Made by a program: the position numbers and the translations under genes | Shown: positions 6,971 to 14,096 of the stretch, one piece after another | Numbering within the stretch: position 1 is the stretch's first letter | Layout: the number at the start of each line of letters is the position of its first letter | Notes under the pieces: model-generated | Seen by the model: only the letters and a program-made list of their open reading frames with translations | Databases searched by the model: none | Told to the model about the DNA's origin: nothing | From: Candidatus Bipolaricaulota bacterium | GTDB taxonomy: Bacteria; Bipolaricaulota; Bipolaricaulia; UBA7950; UBA9294 | DNA length: 18,660 nt | Direction: 5' to 3' | Assembly: GCA_020350845.1 (NCBI GenBank) | Contig: CP070725.1 | Span: 1,085,163-1,103,822 of the forward strand

Positions 6971-8233
6971 ATGGATGGAGAGCGTCCCGGCTACGTACAT
7001 CGGCTGCGCAGCTTCGGACGCAACGCCCGTCTCTACTTGTTGTACAGCCTGCTGAGCGGATTCGGGCTCGGGATCCTCCGCCTCTTCTTCAATCTCTACG
7101 TGCTCGCACTCGGGCACGACACAGCATTCCTCGGCCTTCTCGTCGCCCTGCCGCCGTTGGTGATCGCCGTCACCGCCGTTCCGATGGGCCTCCTGGGACA
7201 GCGCATCGGATTCCGCCGTGCGCTCCTCGTGGGAGGAGCACTGATGATCGTCGCCATGGCGGGGGTGGCCTCATCGACTGCCGTCCCCGGCCTCGTCGGC
7301 TTCGCTCTCTGCCGCGGGTTGGCACGCACGCTTCTCCAGGTCAGCAACGCTCCGTTCCTCGCCGAGAACAGCGGCCCCGCGGAGCGCACCCACCTGTTCT
7401 CGGTGCAGTTCGCGACGAGGACCTTCTCCACCTTCTTCGGCTTCCTGCTCGCAGGCGCCCTGCCGGGCTGGATCGCAGGCTTCCTGTCTGTGGGGATCGA
7501 AGACCCCGCCGCCTACCGAGGCGCGCTCTACGTCGGCGCTGCCGTCTTCCTGGTCGCGCTTCTCCCCCTCGTACGGACGGAGGCGAGGACCGTCGAGGGC
7601 GAGCGCGAGCCTCGCCCGACAGTTCGTGAGCTCTTCCATCCCTCGGGCGTCCTCCTTCGTCTGTTCCTACCCCAAGTGATCATCGGCCTCGGGGCGGGGG
7701 CCCTCGTTCCGTTTCTCAACGTCTTCTTCAAGACGAAGTTCGACGTGCCCGACGCCCTTCTCGGAGCGATCTTCGCCGGCCAGTCGGTCGTGATGGGGTT
7801 CGCGACACTGGCCGGACCGGCGCTCGCCGACCGTTGGGGAAGGGTGCGGACCGTGGTCGCGGCACAACTGGGCTCGATCCCGTTTCTCGTGCTCCTCGGC
7901 TACTCCCCGCTGCTGACGCCGGCCGCGGTCGGCTTCCTCGCGCGCGCTTCACTGATGAACCTCGGAACGCCGTTGTACACAGCGTTCGCGATGGATCGCG
8001 CCGGCTCGGAGCGTCGCGCGACGGTGAGCGGTCTGCTGCAGATGAGCTGGCAGGGAACCCGTGCGCTGAGCGCACTGGCGAGCGGATGGATCCAGGCGGG
8101 TGCCGGTTTCGGCCCGCTCTTCCCGATCACGATCGCGTGCTACCTGAGTGCCTCGTCGCTCATCACCCTGTTCTTCCTCCGCGGGCGCAAGCGCGGAGGA
8201 GAGCCGGACGCAGGGTCTTCCCCCTCGGGGTAG
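6971..8233 (+). CDS. MFS-family transporter
   Basis: 420 aa with about 12 predicted membrane helices and the MFS layout of two six-helix halves joined by a hydrophilic stretch near residues 190-215. The loop between helices 2 and 3 reads PMGLLGQRIGFRRALLVGGA, a variant of MFS motif A (GxxxDRxGRR), and the second half repeats it as GPALADRWGRVRTVVAAQLG. The first helix follows RNARLYLLYSLLSGFGLGIL, similar to drug or metabolite exporters of the MFS_1 class. The substrate cannot be read from the sequence. A GTG at 6923 would add 16 residues, but the ATG at 6971 is preferred because the extra part is not MFS-like. No SD is present; a TATCAT box eight bases upstream suggests a leaderless message. 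The molybdenum enzyme follows on the same strand. Confidence 0.9.
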   Translation: MDGERPGYVHRLRSFGRNARLYLLYSLLSGFGLGILRLFFNLYVLALGHDTAFLGLLVALPPLVIAVTAVPMGLLGQRIGFRRALLVGGALMIVAMAGVASSTAVPGLVGFALCRGLARTLLQVSNAPFLAENSGPAERTHLFSVQFATRTFSTFFGFLLAGALPGWIAGFLSVGIEDPAAYRGALYVGAAVFLVALLPLVRTEARTVEGEREPRPTVRELFHPSGVLLRLFLPQVIIGLGAGALVPFLNVFFKTKFDVPDALLGAIFAGQSVVMGFATLAGPALADRWGRVRTVVAAQLGSIPFLVLLGYSPLLTPAAVGFLARASLMNLGTPLYTAFAMDRAGSERRATVSGLLQMSWQGTRALSALASGWIQAGAGFGPLFPITIACYLSASSLITLFFLRGRKRGGEPDAGSSPSG

Positions 8234-8297
8234 AACGTCCACAGCTTCCTGACAAACGCTTCACGACGACCCGATGCCCAGGGACGATGATGTGCGC

Positions 8298-9002
8298 ATG
8301 CAAGCGAACGACAGGAAACAGCCCCGTACCCGGCACGTCCGCCGGACGTTGACGGGACTGGCGGTGGCGGTCCTTGCCGGGGCCGTCGCCTTCACCCTCT
8401 ACCCCGAGGGGGACGGCGACGCGACGCACGACGGGATCGAGATCCGGGAGTACCAGGGGACGCGTCTTGGCTCCGTCGACGACTTCCGCGAGAACTCGAT
8501 CGCGGGCGTGCAGACGATCGACATCGAGACCTACCGCCTCGTGGTCGACGGGCTCGTGGGCCAGACGGCATCCTGGACGTACGCCGAGCTTCAGGCACTC
8601 GAACATACGACGAAGCTGATCACGATCCACTGCGTCGAGGGATGGTCGGTGACCGCCCTGTGGGAGGGAATCCGCGTCGGCGAGCTGCTAGACGTCGCTG
8701 TCCCGCTTCCCGCGGCGACCACGGTGATCTTCCATGCCGCAGACGGATACACGTCATCGCTTCCGCTCGCCGAACTCCGCCGGCGAGACCTGATCCTCGC
8801 GGATCGCATCAACGGCATTGTCCTTCCTCCCGCGAACGGCTTCCCCTTCCAGCTCGTCGCCGAGGACAAGTGGGGATACAAGTGGGTGCGCTGGGTGACG
8901 CGAATCGAGCTCTCCGCCGACAACGAGTACCGCGGCTTCTGGGAGCGCCGCGGCTACAACAACGACGGCGACATCGACGGGCCGATCCGTGAGGGTTCGT
9001 AG
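8298..9002 (+). CDS. membrane-anchored sulfite-oxidase-fold molybdopterin oxidoreductase
   Basis: 234 aa from the ATG at 8298. A basic N-terminus (RKQPRTRHVRRT) is followed by a hydrophobic segment (LTGLAVAVLAGAVAFTLYP), so the catalytic domain is probably outside the cytoplasmic membrane and tethered. The domain matches PF00174: IETYRLVVDGLVGQTASWTY, then the cofactor-binding cysteine in ITIHCVEGWSVTALWEGIRV (Cys112). The Cys ligates molybdenum in sulfite oxidase and in MsrP (YedY). The later PPANGFPFQLVAEDKWGYKW is typical for the fold. The protein lacks the heme and dimerisation domains of sulfite oxidase, so it is closer to the short MsrP-like class; the substrate is unknown. An ATG at 8274 would add eight acidic residues. 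Neither start has an SD. A MoaD-like gene at 16500-16781 could serve its cofactor. Confidence 0.87.
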   Translation: MQANDRKQPRTRHVRRTLTGLAVAVLAGAVAFTLYPEGDGDATHDGIEIREYQGTRLGSVDDFRENSIAGVQTIDIETYRLVVDGLVGQTASWTYAELQALEHTTKLITIHCVEGWSVTALWEGIRVGELLDVAVPLPAATTVIFHAADGYTSSLPLAELRRRDLILADRINGIVLPPANGFPFQLVAEDKWGYKWVRWVTRIELSADNEYRGFWERRGYNNDGDIDGPIREGS

Positions 9003-9010
9003 CGCACCGG

Positions 9011-9631
9011 CTACGCGGCCTTGGGAACGATCGCGAGCCCGATCGTTCCCCAGTGCGGGCCGAGGGCGCGCGCCGGTCGCAGCCGGTGGCGCCCGAGCAG
9101 GCCCTCGAGCCCGCCACCGCGAACGAAGTCACGGAAGCCGGCGCGGTGCGCCTTCCCCGCGATCGACTCAACGAGGACGATGGCGGCCCACACGGGGTGG
9201 AACGCGGCGCGTGCCGGATGGACGTAGTCCGCGATCAGGAGCCATCCCCCGGGTCGTGTCACGCGCATCGCCTCGGTGAGCATCGCGGCGCGTTCTTCCT
9301 CGGGATGCTCGTGCAGCGCGAGGATCAGCAGGCTCGCATCGAACCGGCCGTCGGGAAACGGGAGCGCCAGCGCCGACGCACAGTGATACGTCGCGCCTCC
9401 CCCTCGTCGCCTCGCGAGGGAAACCATCTCCCGCGAGAGGTCGACGCCCACCGCCTCCACACCCGATGCCGCCAGTCGCCGGCACTGGGCGCCACTGGCG
9501 GACGCGATGTCAAGCACCGTACCCGCCCCAAGCTCGTGGCAACAGCGCACGACCCGCGGCCGAAGCGGGGCGATGAGGGGGTCGATGAGCAGCGGGTAGA
9601 GCCGCGTCGCGAGCCTACCGTAGCGGCTCAC
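9011..9631 (-). CDS. class I SAM-dependent methyltransferase
   Basis: 206 aa, a size common for UbiE/Methyltransf_11-type enzymes. Motif I is GTVLDIASASGAQCRRL (residues 38-53), in which the usual Gly-rich turn is ASASG instead of GxGxG. The acidic residue that binds the ribose of SAM is Asp64 in EAVGVDLSREM. Motif II/III regions read FPDGRFDASLLILALHEHP and RVTRPGGWLLIADYV. The C-terminal part after HPVWAAIVLVESIAG could be a substrate cap and membrane-proximal. The acceptor is unknown. The start is GTG at 9631, inside the stop of the arylsulfotransferase-like gene (GTGA overlap), so the two are co-translated. It converges on the molybdenum enzyme with eight bases between the stops. Confidence 0.88.
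   Translation of the reverse strand: MSRYGRLATRLYPLLIDPLIAPLRPRVVRCCHELGAGTVLDIASASGAQCRRLAASGVEAVGVDLSREMVSLARRRGGGATYHCASALALPFPDGRFDASLLILALHEHPEEERAAMLTEAMRVTRPGGWLLIADYVHPARAAFHPVWAAIVLVESIAGKAHRAGFRDFVRGGGLEGLLGRHRLRPARALGPHWGTIGLAIVPKAA
9023..9050. terminator. 11-bp perfect inverted repeat at a convergent gene end
   Basis: GGGAACGATCG and CGATCGTTCCC form a perfect 11-base stem with a 6-base loop. It lies inside the last codons of the methyltransferase gene and just beyond the stop of the molybdenum enzyme at 9002. Being symmetric, it could halt transcription from the plus strand. No T-run follows on either strand, so factor-independent termination is doubtful. Confidence 0.45.
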
Positions 9632-10701
9632 GGCGCGGGGGGTACAGCGTCACAGAGCCGTTCGGCCTTGTAGAACCATCCCGGCGAGCCGTCCGCCGAA
9701 ACGCCCCGAAGTCCGATCTCCCAAGCGATCCTCCCGTCGGGCGTGACCTCGAAGATCACCGACTCCTCGCTCCCCTCGAGGACCCCGACGATGAGGGTGT
9801 TCCCGTTGGGAAGGCGATCCGCATCGCGCGTCGTGCGCAATCCCTCGCGGCGGTAGCTCCAGGCGATCTCCCCCGTGCGGCGATCGATCTCGACGACCTG
9901 AAACGGGGCGTCCCACTGCAGGCAGACGAGGAGTCGTTCGTCCGCAAGGACCTCAGGATCGTGCGGGCCGTACGTTCCACGCCGCGGAGCGCCGGCGAAC
10001 AGCGATCGCCAATCGACCGACCACACGACCTCGCCCGCCGGGCTGACCTCGACGGTCAGATCGAAGTTGCGGAGATTGACGAGGGTGTTTCCGTCGGCCA
10101 TTCGCGTGACGGCGTTCGTGTGGGTCCATCCCCTGTCGTCGATCTCGAGATAGGGCTCGACGGCATACGACGATCCTGCGGACCAGGACCACACGAGCGT
10201 CCCGCTCGCGTCGACCTCCTTCACGTGGAGGTCGTCGACACCGTCGCCGGCACCGTAGACATACAGGGTGTTCCCGTTCTCCAGCCGGTCGGCGTCGTGT
10301 GAGGCACGATCGTCGCGGTGGAACCAGACGATCCTTCCCTCTCGGCTCACTTCGTAGATGCCGTGGCGGGGAAGCACGAAGAGCACGTTCCCGCTGTCGA
10401 GCGCCTCGACGTCCATCCCGGGATCCGTGTAACCGCGCAGGTACGGGGGGACGACGAACTCCCAGACGATCTCGCCCTCCATGTCGACCTCGACGATTCG
10501 CGGAGCAACGCCGGGCTGCAGATCGGCGAACAGCGTCGTCCCAGGGCAGGCGAGACTGGACCGGTGAACGGCGAGAACGAGAGGAGCCCGCGTCGTGGAG
10601 ACCGGACGAATCGCCGTCTGGGCACCGATCACGGCCACGGCGGCAGCGACCCACAGTGCCGACCCCACTCGTCGGCAACAGGCATTCGTCGGTGCGCGCA
10701 T
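9628..10701 (-). CDS. exported arylsulfotransferase-like beta-propeller protein
   Basis: 357 aa from the ATG at 10701, picked because GGGGAGGCGGG precedes it and because it gives a signal or anchor sequence (SALWVAAAVAVIGAQTA, residues 14-30). The rest is about six propeller-like repeats. Each has a Gly-x-Ile-x-Trp turn (GEIVW, GRIVW, GTLVW, GEVVW, GEIAW, GRIAW), and three carry a DADRL/AVTRM plus NGNTL or DGNTL strand. This layout matches the bacterial arylsulfotransferase families (PF05935/PF14269). Conserved histidines that could be catalytic are His194 in GWTHTNAVTRM and His247 in YGPHDPEVL; in E. coli ASST an active-site His carries the sulfate. The family also has non-enzymatic members, so sulfotransferase activity is a family-based call. 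Its stop overlaps the methyltransferase start. Confidence 0.82.
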   Translation of the reverse strand: MRAPTNACCRRVGSALWVAAAVAVIGAQTAIRPVSTTRAPLVLAVHRSSLACPGTTLFADLQPGVAPRIVEVDMEGEIVWEFVVPPYLRGYTDPGMDVEALDSGNVLFVLPRHGIYEVSREGRIVWFHRDDRASHDADRLENGNTLYVYGAGDGVDDLHVKEVDASGTLVWSWSAGSSYAVEPYLEIDDRGWTHTNAVTRMADGNTLVNLRNFDLTVEVSPAGEVVWSVDWRSLFAGAPRRGTYGPHDPEVLADERLLVCLQWDAPFQVVEIDRRTGEIAWSYRREGLRTTRDADRLPNGNTLIVGVLEGSEESVIFEVTPDGRIAWEIGLRGVSADGSPGWFYKAERLCDAVPPAP

Positions 10702-10736
10702 CCCGCCTCCCCTCTCCGCACCCCCGCAGCCGGGAC

Positions 10737-10765
10737 ACTGTACGCGCCGGAATCGCCTCCGCCAA
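10737..10765 (-). promoter_or_regulatory. sigma-70-like promoter of the arylsulfotransferase-like operon
   Basis: On the minus strand TTGGCG (10765-10760) and TACAGT (10742-10737) are separated by exactly 17 bases. Both match four of six consensus positions. Transcription from near 10730 would give a leader of about 29 bases holding the GGGGAGG ribosome site. Confidence 0.5.
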
Positions 10766-10862
10766 GGGCAAGCACACAGAGGCTCCATCGAAGACTCACC
10801 GGTCCTTGGCAACTCCTCGACGGCGAGCCGCGATACTCCTTCCGGATCCCGAAGGAGGAATG

Positions 10863-11363
10863 ATGGGCATCGTCACGCGGTCCCTCGGACTGCTACTACT
10901 TGCGGGCGCACTGGCGGCGGTCACGTCGTGCGCGGAGAGCGACGGACTGAGCACGATCGTCGGAGGGCTGCCCGCGTATGGACTGATCACCGCGGAACAG
11001 GCGGTCCGCGTGCTCGCCGCCCTGAGCGAAGAGCCGGACTTCGTCCTGCTCGACATTCGCACGCCGGCGGAGGTCGCCGCCGGGCATCTTCCCGGAGCGA
11101 CGCAGCTCGACTTCCGCAGCGGGACATTCGCCGATGATCTCGCGACCCTCGATCCGAACGCGACCTACCTGATCTACTGCAGGACGGCGAATCGCACCGG
11201 ACAAGCGTACCGTATGATGAGCGACCTCGGCTTCGACAAGGTCTACGACCTCGACGGGGGAATCACCCGCTGGAGCCAGCTCGGCTACCCCACCTGCGTC
11301 GGCGAACCCGGTGACGAGCACGTCTGTTCGGGCGAGGTCCCCGATCTCGCCGCGCTCCCGTGA
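10863..11363 (+). CDS. lipoprotein rhodanese (sulfurtransferase)
   Basis: 166 aa from the second of two adjacent ATGs; AAGGAGG is at a better distance from 10863 than from 10860. The N-terminus is a lipoprotein signal, SLGLLLLAGALAAVTSC, with Val-Thr-Ser-Cys23 as lipobox, so the protein is probably lipid-anchored outside the cytoplasmic membrane. A single rhodanese domain follows: DFVLLDIRTPAEVAAGHLPG, then the active-site loop YC106-R-T-A-N-R-T-G and the closing VYDLDGGITRWSQLGYP. The catalytic Cys takes up a persulfide sulfur, and the loop length (CRTANR) fits the sulfur-transferring rather than phosphatase-like type. Cysteines near the C-terminus (TCVGEPGDEHVC) could form a disulfide. The YHS gene starts at its end and is likely co-expressed. 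Confidence 0.92.
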   Translation: MGIVTRSLGLLLLAGALAAVTSCAESDGLSTIVGGLPAYGLITAEQAVRVLAALSEEPDFVLLDIRTPAEVAAGHLPGATQLDFRSGTFADDLATLDPNATYLIYCRTANRTGQAYRMMSDLGFDKVYDLDGGITRWSQLGYPTCVGEPGDEHVCSGEVPDLAALP

Positions 11364-11374
11364 GGAGATCGGCC

Positions 11375-11590
11375 GTGGCCACGGACCCGGTGTGCAAGAT
11401 GACGGTAGACGAGTCCAGCGCTGCGGGACGCTCCGAGTTCCGCGGCGTGACGTACCTGTTCTGTGCCATGGACTGCAAACGCGCGTTCGACGAGGATCCG
11501 GAGCGCTACCTCGCCGCACCCCGGGAGAAGCCTTCCTTCCGGCACCGGTGGCTGCGGCGCTCGAACTCCGGGAGGAACCGGACGGCCTAG
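11375..11590 (+). CDS. YHS-domain metal-binding protein
   Basis: 71 aa. The GTG at 11375 is chosen over the GTG at 11360 that overlaps the rhodanese stop, because GAGGAG sits seven bases before it and because it gives the normal YHS opening MATDPVCKM. The YHS domain carries DPVC7KMTVDE and YLFC30AMDC34KRAFDEDPERYL, with three cysteines placed for metal binding. YHS domains occur alone or in copper ATPases and monooxygenases and are thought to bind copper or other soft metals. The last 20 residues are basic (RHRWLRRSNSGRNR). Adjacent to a lipoprotein rhodanese, it may handle a sulfur-bound or thiophilic metal; this link is inference. Confidence 0.85.
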   Translation: MATDPVCKMTVDESSAAGRSEFRGVTYLFCAMDCKRAFDEDPERYLAAPREKPSFRHRWLRRSNSGRNRTA

Positions 11591-11642
11591 TCTCGGCAAC
11601 GTGGGCTTCATCGCCGAGGAGCGTCTCCCAGGCCGCGGCGCA

Positions 11643-12191
11643 TCAGCCACCATACCGGCTCGCCCTGCCGCGTTCCCGGACGCCGTACTCGACGAGTGTT
11701 CGCACGACCGCGCGGGCGCGGCGGCGACTCACGGCGCGATGAACGACACGCCTTCCGTCCGGCCAGCTGAGCCGCACGAAGCACATCATGCCTCGCGTCC
11801 ACCAGTCGATGTGAACCGAGACGCGCAGGCAGTCTAGCGCCGCGAGGCGCACGCCTCGGGGATCGCACAGGATCCCTTCCGGGCGATCGAGGATCAGCCG
11901 GCTGGCGACCTCGTCAAGCGGAGCGCGTCCCCGTCGGCGGGCGATCCGTCCCGTCGCCGCCCCGAGGAGGACGAGCGCCACGCCCACGCCGATTGGCGCA
12001 CTCGGCGAGGCCTTGGGAAGGACGTCGATCCCCTGCGAAAGGTCGATCAGTGCCGCGGCGAGACAGAGCAGACCGAGCACGCCCGCGACGACCGCGAGGA
12101 TCGTCACGCCGAACGTCTCCCGATCGACGAGGTGGAGTCCCTCCTGAGATCTGTAGATCTCGTATCCGCACGACGAATGGACCGGTTCCAT
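11643..12191 (-). CDS. small membrane protein, possible PH-like C-terminal domain
   Basis: 182 aa from the ATG at 12191, which follows AAGGAG; the 29 residues of open frame upstream are read from the TrmO end. Two membrane helices are predicted, about residues 29-51 (VTILAVVAGVLGLLCLAAAL) and 65-82, with a basic stretch ARRRGRA after the second. The C-terminal 100 residues are soluble with beta strands, SRLILDRPEGILCDPRG and HIDWWTRGMMCFVRLSWPDG, resembling bacterial PH-like or YcxB-type membrane proteins in layout. I do not recognise a named family and propose no role. It lies 29 bases downstream of TrmO on the same strand and converges with the YHS gene. Confidence 0.75.
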   Translation of the reverse strand: MEPVHSSCGYEIYRSQEGLHLVDRETFGVTILAVVAGVLGLLCLAAALIDLSQGIDVLPKASPSAPIGVGVALVLLGAATGRIARRRGRAPLDEVASRLILDRPEGILCDPRGVRLAALDCLRVSVHIDWWTRGMMCFVRLSWPDGRRVVHRAVSRRRARAVVRTLVEYGVRERGRASRYGG

Positions 12192-12220
12192 GAGCTCCTT
12201 CCGCGATTCCTCGCCCTGCG

Positions 12221-12721
12221 TTACGGATCTCGCCGCCCGCGCCTCGTTGCCGTGGCCTCGTCGACCGACTCCAGCCACCCGCTGCGGACGGCTCCCTCCA
12301 CACCGAACCGTGGGACGTGCGGCTTGATGTCGAGCACAGGCGTCCCATCGAGGGCGTCGATGTCCTCGATGTGCAGGATGTTCCCCTCGCGACGGACGAG
12401 ACGCACCACGCTCATCCTGATCGCGTTCGGTCGGTGTGGGGCGCGCGTCGCGAACACGCCGCGTTCCTCATCGTCGAGGTAGGGGACGACCCGCAGCCGC
12501 GACCCGTGCGAACGATGGAAGTGGTAGAGCAGCACGATGTGCGAGAAGCCCTCGAGGTCGTCAAGACCCGCGGAGAACTCCGGGAAGATCTCGATCGAGC
12601 CGGCGATCCCGGCTGCGTATCGCGGTTGGATGGGAGTCCGGCGGGGGTCGACGTGGGGCGAGCGGATCACACCGATCGGGCGGTAGCTGATCGACTCCTC
12701 GCGGCATTCCATAGGCGCCAT
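12221..12721 (-). CDS. trmO: tRNA (N6-threonylcarbamoyladenosine(37)-N6)-methyltransferase TrmO
   Basis: 166 aa. TrmO (formerly TsaA, YaeB, UPF0066) uses SAM to methylate t6A37 in threonine tRNAs. The signature RAPHRPNAIRMS (residues 93-104) corresponds to the conserved RxPxRPNxIGxS, with Arg-Met replacing the usual Gly region after Ile. LDGTPVLDIKPHVPRF (residues 124-139) is the second conserved block. The opening SYRPIGVIRSPHVDP is also typical. It is the short bacterial or archaeal form without the long C-terminal extension of the E. coli enzyme. The start is unsettled: ATG 12721 or 12712, neither with a clear SD. A hairpin 36 bases upstream separates it from the DOMON gene. Confidence 0.88.
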   Translation of the reverse strand: MAPMECREESISYRPIGVIRSPHVDPRRTPIQPRYAAGIAGSIEIFPEFSAGLDDLEGFSHIVLLYHFHRSHGSRLRVVPYLDDEERGVFATRAPHRPNAIRMSVVRLVRREGNILHIEDIDALDGTPVLDIKPHVPRFGVEGAVRSGWLESVDEATATRRGRRDP

Positions 12722-12756
12722 GTTGCCGCCGCCGTCCGCCGCCGGCAACCGCCGGG

Positions 12757-12775
12757 CGAGAGGGCCGCCCTCTCG
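12757..12775 (-). terminator. 8-bp hairpin between DOMON gene and trmO
   Basis: CGAGAGGG and CCCTCTCG form a perfect 8-base stem with a 3-base loop. It lies about 50 bases after the DOMON stop and 36 bases before the trmO start. No T-run follows on the minus strand, so it may be an RNA-processing or pausing site rather than a true terminator. Confidence 0.4.
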
Positions 12776-12822
12776 GGCAGAGCGAACGGATCACCTCACC
12801 CGACGACGGAGTCGCCTGCCTG

Positions 12823-13491
12823 CTACGGCGCCGGATCGAGCGTGATCTCCGCCGCCCCGCGAGCGCTGTGACGGGCGGAGAAGTCGTCGCTCGTCTCGTG
12901 ATACGCCACGAGGAGCTCGTAGACCTCCCCGGGCACGAGGGGCTTGTCCTGTGCGTCCCCGGAGTCGAGGGGGATGACGAACTCGAACACGGTCGCTCCC
13001 TCGGTCTCGCTGCCGCCCCACTCGAGAACGTCGTCCGTGCCACCGCGCTCGATGTCCGCCTCGTGAGCAACCGGACCCGTCCCGATGTCGTCACGGACGG
13101 CCGCCCATCCGTCGACCACCGCGCCGAGGATGAAGTTCGCGCCCTCCATGCGGCGATCGGGGGCGAGCCCGACGGAGACGTACCCCGTCCCGGGACTGAC
13201 GAGACCCATGCGGAGGTTTTCCGCATCATTCCCCCAGTACACCGTCATCCCTGTGACCTCGACGGAATGCGGATACTCCCCGTCGGCGATGACCCCGTCG
13301 ACCGGCGATTCGAGCGCCGCCGCCTCGGCGGGGAGCTCGGGAAGCTCTTCGGCCGCCCCTGCGGCCGGAGGAGACGTCGCCGCCGCTCCCGCGGGCGTAG
13401 CGCCGTTGCGCTCGTCGCCGAACGGCAATACCAGAAGCACGACAAGTCCGAGCGCGAGCGCTGCACCAAGGACAATCATCCATGTCTTCAT
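12823..13491 (-). CDS. membrane-anchored DOMON-domain protein
   Basis: 222 aa. Residues 4-23 are an uncleaved anchor or signal (WMIVLGAALALGLVVLLVLP), and residues 30-62 are a flexible Ala/Pro/Glu-rich linker. The DOMON-like domain spans about 64-222: DGVIADGEYPHSVEVTGMTV, YWGNDAENLRMGLVSPGTGY, SVGLAPDRRMEGANFILGAV and a closing DDFSARHSARGAAEITL. DOMON domains are extracytoplasmic beta-sandwiches that bind heme or sugars. The Met and His residues in this one (RRMEGANF; ARHSARG) lie where heme ligands occur in cytochrome-type DOMON proteins, but heme binding is inference. The ATG follows GAGAGGAGG and overlaps the stop of a Cys-rich small ORF by four bases. Confidence 0.82.
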   Translation of the reverse strand: MKTWMIVLGAALALGLVVLLVLPFGDERNGATPAGAAATSPPAAGAAEELPELPAEAAALESPVDGVIADGEYPHSVEVTGMTVYWGNDAENLRMGLVSPGTGYVSVGLAPDRRMEGANFILGAVVDGWAAVRDDIGTGPVAHEADIERGGTDDVLEWGGSETEGATVFEFVIPLDSGDAQDKPLVPGEVYELLVAYHETSDDFSARHSARGAAEITLDPAP

Positions 13492-13574
13492 GAGCCGATC
13501 CTCCTCTCGTCGGCGATCACTCTACACGAATCGCATCCCCCCGTCCCGGCGCATTCATGCTCCCCGCAGCTCAT
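13488..13574 (-). CDS. 28-residue Cys-rich small protein
   Basis: This frame is too short for usual gene calls. ATG at 13574 follows GGGAGG by five bases. The peptide begins MSCGEHECAGTGGCDSC and has cysteines at 3, 8, 14 and 17 (C-x4-C-x5-C-x2-C) with a His at 6. The last 11 residues are charged (RVIADERRIGS). It ends in an ATGA overlap with the DOMON gene, which is strong positional support for translation. It has no membrane segment or signal peptide, so it is likely cytosolic. The cysteine and histidine pattern could hold a metal ion or a small iron-sulfur cluster. A 6-base stem (CCCCGC/GCGGGG, 13586-13591 with 13562-13567) places SD and ATG together in its loop. I know no matching family. 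Confidence 0.5.
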   Translation of the reverse strand: MSCGEHECAGTGGCDSCRVIADERRIGS

Positions 13575-13605
13575 GCAAGCCTCCCGCGGGGCACCCGATC
13601 TCCCG

Positions 13606-14067
13606 CTACGGATCGAAGCCGAACTGGATCCGGAACTCGAGGAACGGGTAGAAACCCGTGAAGCTGACGGAGACAGCAACACCCGCCCCGAGGCGGACGA
13701 CCACCAAGCGGCCGAACGTCAGCCCGAGGCCTGCCGTCACGTAGGTCGAGCCGAAGTGAGGCAGCAGGTTGGTCACGTGGCCGAACGTGAGATGGAGCGG
13801 AGTCGTCGTGCCCACCGTGTTGCGGACGTAGAGCGAGCCGAACGTGAGCGGCGCGCGCAGCGCAGACTCCCAGAACCATGCCGCGCCGAGAAGCCGCCCG
13901 TAGGCCTCCAGCGCGAAGGTCAGCGAGCCGAAGCTGAAGGATGTCGAGAACGGCACCGCAACGCCGAACTCCCGCCTCGCGCCGGCCGCCGCCTGCGTTG
14001 CCGGGAGCGCGACGACCGCCACGAAGACGGCCACGACCACCAGCCATCGGAACATCCTCTGTTTCAT
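13606..14067 (-). CDS. exported beta-rich protein, unknown function
   Basis: 153 aa from the ATG at 14067, preferred over the GTG at 14073 because AAGGGG lies seven bases before it. Residues 1-29 are a signal peptide (FRWLVVVAVFVAVVALPATQ, cleavage after an AAAG-like site). The mature part is rich in Phe, Gly, Ser and Thr with alternating hydrophobic strands (SFSFGSLTFALEAYGRLL, LTFGRLVVVRLGAGVAVSVS) and ends in FLEFRIQFGFDP. Alternation plus a terminal aromatic residue two from the end is seen in small outer-membrane beta-barrels, but the protein is short for this, and a soluble lipid- or surface-associated sandwich is possible. No family recognised. It lies 29 bases after the polytopic membrane gene and 31 bases before the Cys-rich ORF. 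Confidence 0.72.
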   Translation of the reverse strand: MKQRMFRWLVVVAVFVAVVALPATQAAAGARREFGVAVPFSTSFSFGSLTFALEAYGRLLGAAWFWESALRAPLTFGSLYVRNTVGTTTPLHLTFGHVTNLLPHFGSTYVTAGLGLTFGRLVVVRLGAGVAVSVSFTGFYPFLEFRIQFGFDP

Positions 14068-14096
14068 GATCACCCCTTCACCCTGTTGTGCTCATG

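Noticed and set aside
10806..10837. TTGGCA and GATACT as promoter of the rhodanese gene
   Set aside because: The spacer is 20 bases, too long for a normal sigma-70 promoter.
10299..10862. N-terminal extension of the rhodanese frame
   Set aside because: The extension is antisense to the arylsulfotransferase-like gene; the ATG at 10863 has AAGGAGG and a lipoprotein signal right after it.
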